A stretch of 5,019 bases of DNA from Candidatus Bipolaricaulota bacterium. Its GTDB lineage: Bacteria > Bipolaricaulota > Bipolaricaulia > Bipolaricaulales > Bipolaricaulaceae. The notes beneath the pieces were generated by a model that saw nothing but the letters and a program-made list of their open reading frames with translations, was not told the origin of the DNA and made no database searches. The position numbers and the translations under genes were made by a program. The stretch is from NCBI GenBank assembly GCA_027027485.1, contig JALVLL010000088.1, forward strand, positions 1-5,019. Direction: 5' to 3'. Positions within the stretch are counted from its first letter, which is position 1. Every line of letters begins with the position of its first letter. Shown here piece after piece: positions 1-5,019 of this stretch.

Positions 1-64
1 TCCCCACCATCTCCAATGCCTGGAGCCCGATGGAGCCTGTCGCGCCCAAGATGGCTATCCTCAT
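1..64 (-). CDS. dxr: 1-deoxy-D-xylulose 5-phosphate reductoisomerase, N-terminal fragment (cut by window edge)
   Basis: Only the first 21 codons are present; the gene continues beyond position 1. The product begins MRIAILGATGSIGLQALEMV. The glycine-rich GATGSIG loop after a first beta strand, followed by a helix beginning LQALEMV, is the NADPH-binding start typical of Dxr (IspC), which usually reads ILGSTGSIG-x-x-TLDVV. Dxr converts 1-deoxy-D-xylulose 5-phosphate to 2-C-methyl-D-erythritol 4-phosphate, the committed step of the MEP isoprenoid pathway, in the cytoplasm. The frame is open upstream into livF but has no ATG, GTG or TTG there, so the ATG at 64-62 is the likely start. It follows livF by 64 bases with no visible terminator, so cotranscription is possible. 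Another Rossmann-fold NAD(P) enzyme cannot be fully excluded from so short a piece. Confidence 0.82.
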   Translation of the reverse strand, partial: MRIAILGATGSIGLQALEMVG

Positions 65-87
65 GCCATAACGAATCTCCCGCGGGA
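61..87 (-). promoter_or_regulatory. dxr translation start region with a two-codon minicistron
   Basis: On the minus strand a GGGAG Shine-Dalgarno-like run (81-77) lies 12 bases before the dxr ATG (64-62), which is long. It lies 7 bases before another ATG (69-67) that reads ATG GCA TGA. The TGA of this Met-Ala minicistron overlaps the dxr start as ATGA. The SD run is also part of a perfect 10-base palindrome, TCCCGCGGGA (78-87), which could partly hide it in RNA. The bases are seen directly; any effect on dxr translation is inferred. Confidence 0.4.
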
Positions 88-128
88 ATCGAGATAAAGC
101 AAGGGGGAAAGAGGCTAAATCCCGGGGA

Positions 129-839
129 TCAGAATAGCCAGTCCCGCATGAGCTCCTTCAGGTCCACCAGGAACTTCTCCCTGGGGCCCTCTTCCTTGTT
201 TCGCCCGAGATCAAGGACATAGACGTAGTCGGCGATCCTTATGGCCTCGCGGATGTTCTGCTCCACCAGGACCACGGCCTTCCCCTCGTTCTTCAGGTCC
301 ACCAGGTGATCGCGGATCATCTTGGCGAATTTGGGCGCGAGGCCCGCGGTGGGCTCGTCCACGAGGAGGAGCTTGGGGTCGGACATAAGCGCCCGGCCCA
401 ACTCCACCATCCGCTGCTCGCCGCCGCTCAAGAAGCCGGCCTTCACCTTTCGCTTCCTGGCGAGGTTCGGGAAGCGCTCGTAGTTCTCGGCGAGCTTCCT
501 CTGGATCCTGGCCTTGTCGCGGCGGAAGGTCCACGCCCCCATCACCAAGTTCTCCTCCACCGTCATGTAGCGGAAGACGTTGCGGCGCTGGGGGATGTAG
601 GCGAGCCCCTTCACCAGGGCCTGGTAGGGGGCGATGCCGGTGATGTCCTCTTCATGGAAGGCGATCCTCCCGCGGTTCGGTTTGAGGAAGCCGTAGATGG
701 TCTTGAGGAGGGTCGATTTCCCCACCCCATTGGGGCCGATGATGGTGGTGATCTGTTGGGCCTCCGCCCGGAGTGAAACCCCTTGGAGGACGTTTATGTC
801 CCGATAGTAGCCGGCATAGACCTCTTCCACCGATAGCAT
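129..839 (-). CDS. livF: LivF-type ATPase of a branched-chain/hydrophobic amino acid ABC importer
   Basis: This 236-residue cytoplasmic nucleotide-binding subunit hydrolyses ATP to power import, as a presumed heterodimer with LivG beneath LivH-LivM. Motifs in order are Walker A GPNGVGKST (35-43), Q-loop Gln84 in YIPQ, the RYMTVEENL segment (90-98), ABC signature LSGGEQ (137-142), Walker B LLLVDEP (157-163) and the D-loop region AGLAP (165-169). The switch position reads LVEQN (191-195), with Gln194 where most ABC ATPases have His; this is the usual LivF form and helps separate it from LivG. Length matches the family (about 235). The ATG lies one base after the livG TGA, with a GGGGGAG Shine-Dalgarno inside the end of livG, so translation is probably coupled. 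It is the last transporter gene of the cluster. Confidence 0.96.
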   Translation of the reverse strand: MLSVEEVYAGYYRDINVLQGVSLRAEAQQITTIIGPNGVGKSTLLKTIYGFLKPNRGRIAFHEEDITGIAPYQALVKGLAYIPQRRNVFRYMTVEENLVMGAWTFRRDKARIQRKLAENYERFPNLARKRKVKAGFLSGGEQRMVELGRALMSDPKLLLVDEPTAGLAPKFAKMIRDHLVDLKNEGKAVVLVEQNIREAIRIADYVYVLDLGRNKEEGPREKFLVDLKELMRDWLF

Positions 840-840
840 C

Positions 841-1551
841 TCACTCCCCCAGGTACGCCTCCACCACCCGCTCGTCCTCTTTGGCCCCCTCGGGGGTGCC
901 GTCGTAGATCTTCTCGCCGCCGCTCAGGACGATGAGCCTTTGGGAGAGGGTGAAGATGGTCTGGAGGTCGTGGCTTATGATGATGAAGGTGCGGCCCTCG
1001 CGGTGCATCTCGCGGATATAGCCGTGGATCTCGAGCTTCAGTTTCGGGTGTATTCCGGCGAAGGGCTCGTCCATCATGATCACCTTGGGATCGAGCATGA
1101 GGACCCTCCCTATCTCCAGGAGCTTCTGCTGGCCCCCGGAGAGGTTGCGGGCGTACTCCTTGCGGAGGTGGTAGATCTTCAGGAAGGACAGGATCTCCAT
1201 GGCCTTCCTCCTGATCTCCCTGTCGCTCCTCCTTTGGGGCGAGGCGTAGGCCGGGACGAACATGTTCTCCAGCACCGTCATCCTGCGGAAGACCTGGGTG
1301 ACCTGGAAGGTCCTCCCGATCCCCCTGCGGGCGATCTCATAGGGGGGAAGGCCGTCTATCCTTCTCCCTTGGAAGATGATCTTCCCGGAGGTGGGCTTGA
1401 GGACCCCGCTTATCAGGTTGATGGTGGTGGTCTTCCCCGAGCCGTTGGGCCCGATGATCCCCAGGAGCTCGTTCTCCTCCACCTTGAACGAGAGGCGGTT
1501 CACCGCCCGGATCCCGCCGAAGTCCTTCACCAGGTCGACTACCTCAAGCAC
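841..1551 (-). CDS. livG: LivG-type ATPase of a branched-chain/hydrophobic amino acid ABC importer
   Basis: This 236-residue cytoplasmic ATPase pairs with LivF to drive the importer. It shows Walker A GPNGSGKTT (34-42), the LivG-typical GIGRTFQ stretch with Q-loop Gln83, MTVLENM (91-97), signature LSGGQQ (137-142), Walker B VIMMDEP (157-163), switch His194 in ISHD, and the family's usual AYLGE end. It is somewhat shorter than E. coli LivG (255), apparently in the helical region between Q-loop and signature. The start is a GTG (1551-1549): it is the only start codon after an in-frame TGA seven codons upstream, has AGGAGG (1562-1557) five bases before it, and gives the expected LEVVDLVKDFGG N-terminus. 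The start overlaps the livM stop by 8 bases, pointing to coupled translation. Confidence 0.96.
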   Translation of the reverse strand: MLEVVDLVKDFGGIRAVNRLSFKVEENELLGIIGPNGSGKTTTINLISGVLKPTSGKIIFQGRRIDGLPPYEIARRGIGRTFQVTQVFRRMTVLENMFVPAYASPQRRSDREIRRKAMEILSFLKIYHLRKEYARNLSGGQQKLLEIGRVLMLDPKVIMMDEPFAGIHPKLKLEIHGYIREMHREGRTFIIISHDLQTIFTLSQRLIVLSGGEKIYDGTPEGAKEDERVVEAYLGE

Positions 1552-2560
1552 CTCCCCCTCCTGGGCTCACCCCGGGCTCCGGGCTCTCCGGGAGCTCGAG
1601 CTCCGGCTCGGTCTTCGCCTCGACCCTCCTTCCCGCTAGGCGCTGGTATAGCGGCCAGATGAGGCCGTTTTGGGAGAAACGGAGGATGAGGATAAGGGCA
1701 AGCCCGAAGATCACGAACCGCCACATCCCAATGGCCCGGAGGTACTCCTGCAGGAACTGGACCACCAGCGCTCCCGACACCGCCCCGGCCAGGGACTCGA
1801 TCCCCCCGATCACCGCCATGGCGATGATGAGCCCCATCCGGGGGAGCTCCATAATGGAGTTCGGGGTGAGGGTCCCTACGTAATGGGCGAAGAACCCGCC
1901 CGCCACCCCGGCGAAGGCACTCGAGACCACGAAGGCCATGATCTTGTAGCGGACGATGTTCACCCCCATGGCCGCCGCGGCCTGTTCGTCCTCCCGGATG
2001 GAACGGAAGAAAAGCCCGTATTTGGAGCGCAGAAGGAGCCACATGAGGGTGAGGGAGGCCGCCAGGATGCCGAGGATGGTGTAGTAGTAGGGGATCTTGT
2101 TCTCGATCCCGCCGAAAAGATACGGCACCGTGAGGCCCATGTCCCCGCGGGTCAGGCGGTACTCGGCGTTCAGGGTGATCCGGGTGATCTCGGAGAAGGC
2201 GATGGTGAAGAGCGCCAAGTACGGCCCGCTCAGGCGCAGAACGAGCATCCCGATGAGAAGCCCAACGAACGCCGCCGCCGCGATCCCGCACAGGAACCCT
2301 CCCCAGATGGGGAAGCTCGCCTTGATGACAAGAAGCGCCGAGGTATAGGCCGAGATCCCGGCCAGGGCCATGGTGGCGAAGGAGAACTGGCCCGTGTAGC
2401 CGGCCAGGAGCGTCCAAGAGGAGGCAAGGAGCGCGTAGTAGAGCCCGATGATGGCCACATGTAGCCAATAGGAGTGCAGGATGAAGGGGACCGCGAGCGC
2501 CAGAGCCCCGATCACCATCAAGGCCGCGAGGTTCACCTTGCGGATCCCCTTCTCGCTCAT
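1544..2560 (-). CDS. livM: LivM-type permease of a branched-chain/hydrophobic amino acid ABC importer
   Basis: This 338-residue inner-membrane permease forms the translocation pore with LivH. Hydrophobic segments lie near residues 11-29, 34-54, 63-80, 86-109, 112-124, 160-177, 205-226, 245-271 and 279-295. The LivM hallmark GYTGQFSF (54-61), followed by AGISAYTSA, is clear. The cytoplasmic coupling loop that contacts the ATPases is SIREDEQAAAAMGVN (187-201). The family-typical GGIESLAGAVSGA follows at 252-264. From about residue 311 there is a charged, low-complexity tail rich in Glu, Pro and Gly, ending in GGGGA; it is not part of the permease fold. The ATG overlaps the livH stop as ATGA, with GAGG five bases upstream, so translation is probably coupled to livH. 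Confidence 0.95.
   Translation of the reverse strand: MSEKGIRKVNLAALMVIGALALAVPFILHSYWLHVAIIGLYYALLASSWTLLAGYTGQFSFATMALAGISAYTSALLVIKASFPIWGGFLCGIAAAAFVGLLIGMLVLRLSGPYLALFTIAFSEITRITLNAEYRLTRGDMGLTVPYLFGGIENKIPYYYTILGILAASLTLMWLLLRSKYGLFFRSIREDEQAAAAMGVNIVRYKIMAFVVSSAFAGVAGGFFAHYVGTLTPNSIMELPRMGLIIAMAVIGGIESLAGAVSGALVVQFLQEYLRAIGMWRFVIFGLALILILRFSQNGLIWPLYQRLAGRRVEAKTEPELELPESPEPGVSPGGGGA
1549..1562 (-). promoter_or_regulatory. livG ribosome binding site and GTG start
   Basis: On the minus strand AGGAGG (1562-1557) is followed by five bases and then GTG (1551-1549), all inside the last codons of livM. The same purine-rich stretch encodes the Gly-rich end of LivM, so the poly-Gly tail may partly reflect selection for this ribosome binding site. 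Confidence 0.7.
1588..1606. repeat. Perfect 14-base palindrome with flanking bulged pairs, in the livM 3' end
   Basis: GGAGCTCGAGCTCC (1591-1604) is its own reverse complement. Flanking CC (1588-1589) and GG (1605-1606) extend it with a one-base bulge at 1590. In RNA it could fold as GGAGC/GCUCC around a UCGA loop. It encodes ELEL in the LivM tail and lies about 40 bases before the livG start codon. It may be chance in very GC-rich low-complexity sequence. Confidence 0.5.
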
Positions 2561-3459
2561 TCCAGCCTCACGAACTTCTCCCCGAAGAGCCCCGTGGGCT
2601 TGAAGAGGAGTACCAGCGCCAAAAGCAGCACCCCGAAGGCGTTCTTGTAGGCGAGGCCCCGGGTGGGGTCCAAGAAGAAGACCGATCCCAAACTCTCCAC
2701 GAGGCCGAGGAGGATGCTGGCGATGATGGCCCCCCTGATGGAGCCCATCCCCCCCAGGACGATGATCACGAAGGACTTCACCCCGGGCAGGATCCCCATA
2801 ACCGGCGAGATCAGGAACACGGGGCCGATCAGGGCCCCGGCGGCGCCGGCGAGCCCGACACCGATCCCGAAGGCGAGCAGGTTCATGCGCACCGGGTTCA
2901 CACCCACGATGGCCGCGGCGTCCCGGTCCTGGCTCACCGCCCGCAGGGCCTTCCCGATGAAGGTGCGGCCGATGACGTAAAGGAGCACCAGCATGATCAC
3001 GATCCCCACCCCGGCCACCACCAGGCGGTTGTTGTCGATGAAGAGGAACCCCAACTTGGTTACCCCGGGGATGAAGTCCGGGGGACGCTTGGTCCAGGGG
3101 CCGAATAGGGCCATGGCCAGGTTCTGGAGGAAGATCCCGATGCCGAAGGTCATGAGGATGGCGTACTCGCCCTTTCTCTCCACCTTAGGGGTGTAGAGGG
3201 GCTTGAGGAGGAGCTGGTGGATCAGTATCCCCACGGCCATCACCCCGAGCATCCCCACGAAGACCGCGGCGATGGGGTGGAATCCCAAAAGGGTGGCGAG
3301 GTAATAGGAAAAGAAGCCGCCGATCATGTAGCAGTCGCCATGGGCGAAGTTCACGATCTTAAGGACCGAGAAGATGAGCGAAAGCCCCACGGCCATGAGG
3401 GCATAGATAAGCCCCACGATGAGGCCGTTCACCACTTGGGCCAGATAGAACTCGAGCAT
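2557..3459 (-). CDS. livH: LivH-type permease of a branched-chain/hydrophobic amino acid ABC importer
   Basis: This 300-residue inner-membrane permease partners with LivM. Family hallmarks are GLIYALMAVGLSLIFSVLKI (16-35) running into VNFAHGDCYMIGGF (36-49), the coupling loop GKALRAVSQDRDAAAIVGVN (169-188), and the C-terminal LGGMGSIRGAIIASILLGLVE (235-255) before the end KPTGLFGEKFVRLE. Hydrophobic segments lie near 8-35, 44-58, 62-83, 98-119, 145-163, 192-213, 228-255 and 273-287. Length is normal for LivH (about 300). The ATG (3459-3457) has a GGGGG Shine-Dalgarno-like run four bases upstream. It is the first gene after a strong intrinsic terminator, so its expression probably depends on readthrough, RNA processing or an unseen promoter. 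Its stop overlaps the livM start by four bases. Confidence 0.96.
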   Translation of the reverse strand: MLEFYLAQVVNGLIVGLIYALMAVGLSLIFSVLKIVNFAHGDCYMIGGFFSYYLATLLGFHPIAAVFVGMLGVMAVGILIHQLLLKPLYTPKVERKGEYAILMTFGIGIFLQNLAMALFGPWTKRPPDFIPGVTKLGFLFIDNNRLVVAGVGIVIMLVLLYVIGRTFIGKALRAVSQDRDAAAIVGVNPVRMNLLAFGIGVGLAGAAGALIGPVFLISPVMGILPGVKSFVIIVLGGMGSIRGAIIASILLGLVESLGSVFFLDPTRGLAYKNAFGVLLLALVLLFKPTGLFGEKFVRLE

Positions 3460-3463
3460 CTAT

Positions 3464-3473
3464 CCCCCGTCCC
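3464..3473 (-). promoter_or_regulatory. livH ribosome binding region, partly complementary to the upstream terminator arm
   Basis: On the minus strand GGGACGGGGG (3473-3464) ends four bases before the livH ATG; GGGGG can pair with anti-SD CCUCC using one G-U wobble. The same ten bases can pair at 8 of 10 positions with the CCCCCTCCCC downstream arm of the terminator, across a 12-base loop. This gives an alternative and weaker fold that would hide the ribosome binding site. The pairing is read from sequence; a regulatory effect is inferred. Confidence 0.4.
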
Positions 3474-3480
3474 GAGAAGT

Positions 3481-3511
3481 AAAAAGGGGAGGGGGCATTT
3501 CCCCCCTCCCC
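3481..3511 (-). terminator. Intrinsic (rho-independent) terminator after the binding-protein gene
   Basis: On the minus strand GGGGAGGGGG (3511-3502) pairs perfectly with CCCCCTCCCC (3495-3486) around the six-base loop GAAATG, followed at once by five T (3485-3481). It starts nine bases after the binding-protein TAA and ends 21 bases before the livH ATG. No T-run follows it on the plus strand, so it acts in one direction. Its place between binding protein and permeases fits partial termination, which would give more binding protein than membrane complex, as is common in ABC importer operons. Confidence 0.9.
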
Positions 3512-3520
3512 ATATCGCCC

Positions 3521-4714
3521 TTACGGCTTGAGGATGGCGGGCCAGAGGAGGAGGGCCTCGGTGTACTTCTGGCCCACCTCGGTGTACTGGATCACCACCG
3601 CCTTGGCCCCGGGCCACTGGTGGTACATCCAGGCGGGTTCCTTCTCGGTGGAGAAGTAGATGGTGCCCAGTACCCCGTCGTGGCGGACCTTCTCCAGGGC
3701 CGCTACGATGTCGTCGGGATCGGTGGATTTCGCCATCTCGATGGCCTTCACCAGGGTGTAGATGGAGTCGTAGGCCTCCATGGCGGCGAAGGTGGGGGTG
3801 CGGCCGTACTTCTCCCGGAACTTGCTCACGAACTCCTTTATGGCCGGGGTAACCCCGAGGATCGGGTGGTAACCGGTCTTGGTGATGACGAAGAGGCCGT
3901 AGTCGCCCACCGTCTCCCAGAACTCGGGGTAAAGGGCGCTGGTCCCCACGGCGAACATGGCGGTTTCCCGGGTGGGGGCGAGGCCGATCTCGGCGGCCTG
4001 CTTGACGATGAGGTACTCACCGGTTCCGGTGAAGATGTTCATGATGAGGTCCGGGCGCGGCCTCATGGCCTTGAAGCGCAGAAGCTGTGGGGTGAAGTCG
4101 GTCACGGTGCGCTCGGCCACGATGTAGGTGTATTTCACCTTCTCGCCGTAGATGTTGGGTTTGGTGCCGAGCTCCCGCTCCAGGACCCCGTTCACCCCCA
4201 GGCCCCAGTCGGTGTTCTCCACGATGGCCACCACGTTCTTAAAGCCCACGGCCCGGATCCAATCGGCCACCTTGGTGTAGAAGAGGGAGTTGGCCGGGGC
4301 GATACGGAAGACGTACTTGTACTGCTTGGCGGTCAGCACATCGGCCCACGCCTCGGAGATGATGAAGGGGAGCTTCCGGGCCTTGGCCACCTCGATCTCG
4401 GCCTTGGCCACGGCGGAGTGGAACTCGCCCACGACCCCCACGACCCCCATATCCGCCAGGCGGTTCATGGCCGCGGAGCCCTCCTCGGGGAGGCCGCGGG
4501 TGTCCTCCACCACCAGCTTGATCTCCTTGCCCAGGACCCCTCCGGCGGCGTTTATCTCCGCTACGGCCATCTCCATGGCGAGCTTCATCTCGTGGCCGCT
4601 TTCGGCGGCCCCGGGGGCGGAGAGGGGCGCCACACCTCCGATGAGGATGTACTCCGCAGCGCTGCCCAAGAAGCCCAATCCCAACGCAGCAAGCACCACG
4701 AAAAGCTTCCTCAT
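3521..4714 (-). CDS. Periplasmic Liv-type (LivK-like, Peripla_BP_6) amino acid ABC transporter substrate-binding protein
   Basis: This 397-residue precursor captures substrate outside the inner membrane and delivers it to LivHM. Residues 1-20 form a signal peptide: MRK, a hydrophobic core, then SAA before Glu21, fitting signal peptidase I. No Cys follows, so it is not a lipoprotein, and I see no Cys anywhere. The mature protein has the type I periplasmic-binding fold: IGGVAPLSAPGAAESG at 25-40, a helix giving AVAEINAAGGVLGKEIKLVVED (50-71), and GVVGEFHSAVA (93-103) with PFIISEAW (116-123), the region that binds ligand in this family. FRIAPANSLFYTKVADW (136-152) and the hinge-side segment IVENTDWG (164-171) follow. 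Substrate is unproven; branched-chain or another hydrophobic amino acid is the default. The pocket region differs from the Ser-rich E. coli LivJ/LivK pattern, so other amino acids or small organic acids remain possible. Confidence 0.93.
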   Translation of the reverse strand: MRKLFVVLAALGLGFLGSAAEYILIGGVAPLSAPGAAESGHEMKLAMEMAVAEINAAGGVLGKEIKLVVEDTRGLPEEGSAAMNRLADMGVVGVVGEFHSAVAKAEIEVAKARKLPFIISEAWADVLTAKQYKYVFRIAPANSLFYTKVADWIRAVGFKNVVAIVENTDWGLGVNGVLERELGTKPNIYGEKVKYTYIVAERTVTDFTPQLLRFKAMRPRPDLIMNIFTGTGEYLIVKQAAEIGLAPTRETAMFAVGTSALYPEFWETVGDYGLFVITKTGYHPILGVTPAIKEFVSKFREKYGRTPTFAAMEAYDSIYTLVKAIEMAKSTDPDDIVAALEKVRHDGVLGTIYFSTEKEPAWMYHQWPGAKAVVIQYTEVGQKYTEALLLWPAILKP

Positions 4715-4781
4715 ATCCCCAACACCTCCTTTCCGAGATCGACACGCACGGAAAGCCTCGCTAAAGGGATCGCTCCAGCTT
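4715..4781 (-). promoter_or_regulatory. Gap between the ACT gene and the binding-protein gene, with a consensus Shine-Dalgarno
   Basis: On the minus strand AAAGGAGGTG (4732-4723) matches the 16S anti-Shine-Dalgarno over ten bases and sits eight bases before the binding-protein ATG, much stronger than the site before livH. This agrees with high binding-protein output and supports the chosen start. I see no convincing -35/-10 promoter and no terminator in the rest of these 67 bases, so the ACT gene and the binding-protein gene may share a transcript. Confidence 0.75.
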
Positions 4782-5012
4782 TCACCCCCCTTCGCGGCGT
4801 ACCTCCAGGACCTTCAAGCCCTTATTGGAAAGCCATTGAGCCGCCTCATCGGCCCGGTCGCCCCGGAGGCGGACCACCACCTCGCGCATCGGTCCGGCCT
4901 TGGTGCGGTGGCAGGTATAGACGCTCACCACGTTCACCCCGTGCTCCTTCAGCGGTTCCAGGGCCTCGGCCAGGGCACCGGGGCGGTCCTCGAGCTCCAA
5001 CACCTGCCTCAC
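4782..5012 (-). CDS. Small single ACT-domain protein (5' end uncertain)
   Basis: The 76 visible residues form one ACT domain, a beta-alpha-beta-beta-alpha-beta regulatory fold that usually binds amino acids. Strand RQVLELE is followed by DRPGALAEALEPLKEHG (9-25), the classic ACT ligand loop and first helix. Strands NVVSVYTC (27-34) and REVVVRLR (43-50) come next, then a helix near 53-64 and a last strand LKVLEVR. No catalytic domain is attached in the window. The start is unsure: the GTG at 5012-5010 has GGGAGG only one base upstream, a second GTG (5003-5001) is ten bases from it, and the frame stays open to the edge, so a few N-terminal residues may be missing. It precedes the amino acid binding-protein gene by 67 bases, so sensing of the transported amino acid is a reasonable guess; ligand and partner are unknown. 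Confidence 0.8.
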   Translation of the reverse strand: MRQVLELEDRPGALAEALEPLKEHGVNVVSVYTCHRTKAGPMREVVVRLRGDRADEAAQWLSNKGLKVLEVRREGG

Positions 5013-5019
5013 CCCTCCC

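Noticed and set aside
65..128. A terminator after livF
   Set aside because: The palindrome TCCCGCGGGA is too short-looped and is not followed by a T-run on the minus strand.
546..839. Gln194 in LivF at the position of the switch histidine, considered as a damaged ATPase (the span holds the rest of the nucleotide-binding core)
   Set aside because: The LVEQN form is normal for LivF-type ATPases, and all other motifs are intact.
306..2464. Long plus-strand open frames opposite livF, livG and livM (about 306-776, 940-1662 and 1670-2464)
   Set aside because: They lie antisense to clearly conserved genes, give Gly/His/Asp/Arg-rich products without recognisable domains, and are the expected by-product of G/C-ending codons in GC-rich genes.
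1539..2468. Minus-strand 309-residue open frame within livM
   Set aside because: It overlaps livM in another frame, has a His/Arg/Pro/Gly-rich composition and no family features, while livM has full permease hallmarks.
3464..3511. Possible G-quadruplex in the minus-strand GGGGAGGGGGG and GGGACGGGGG runs
   Set aside because: The G-runs are better explained by the perfect terminator stem, and the intervening complementary C-runs would compete strongly.
4733..4781. A promoter upstream of the binding-protein gene
   Set aside because: No pair of recognisable -35 and -10 hexamers at sensible spacing could be found by eye.

Overview
The window is GC-rich bacterial DNA (by eye about 60% G+C). Arg is often AGG and third positions favour G or C. 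Every gene I can support lies on the minus strand, so transcription runs from position 5019 toward 1. A MEP-pathway gene start (dxr) marks it as bacterial. A binding protein with a cleavable signal peptide and no lipobox cysteine suggests a periplasm, so probably a diderm. I cannot name the lineage; GC-rich thermophilic or amino-acid-fermenting anaerobes would fit, but that is a guess.

Layout in transcription order. First is a small single ACT-domain protein (5012-4782), whose true start may lie just outside the window. After 67 bases comes a periplasmic Liv-type (Peripla_BP_6) substrate-binding protein (4714-3521) with an exceptionally strong Shine-Dalgarno. Nine bases after its stop is a textbook intrinsic terminator (3511-3481). 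Next come four tightly packed genes: permeases livH (3459-2557) and livM (2560-1544), then ATPases livG (1551-841) and livF (839-129). livH/livM overlap by 4 bases, livM/livG overlap by 8, and livG/livF are 1 base apart. After 64 bases without a terminator, the first 21 codons of dxr run off the left edge.

Together the five central genes form a complete HAAT-family (branched-chain or hydrophobic amino acid type) ABC importer: one binding protein, two different permeases and two different ATPases. The terminator between binding protein and permeases would make most transcripts stop after the binding protein, giving the usual excess of binding protein over membrane complex, with readthrough supplying livHMGF. 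The ACT protein upstream could be an amino-acid-sensing partner, but this rests on position only. The dxr gene is metabolically unrelated and may simply share the transcript.

The window is mostly ordinary. I see no clearly undescribed system. The points worth a second look are regulatory: the terminator and a possible alternative pairing with the livH ribosome binding site, a two-codon minicistron overlapping the dxr start, a palindrome in the low-complexity tail of livM just before livG, and the orphan ACT gene.
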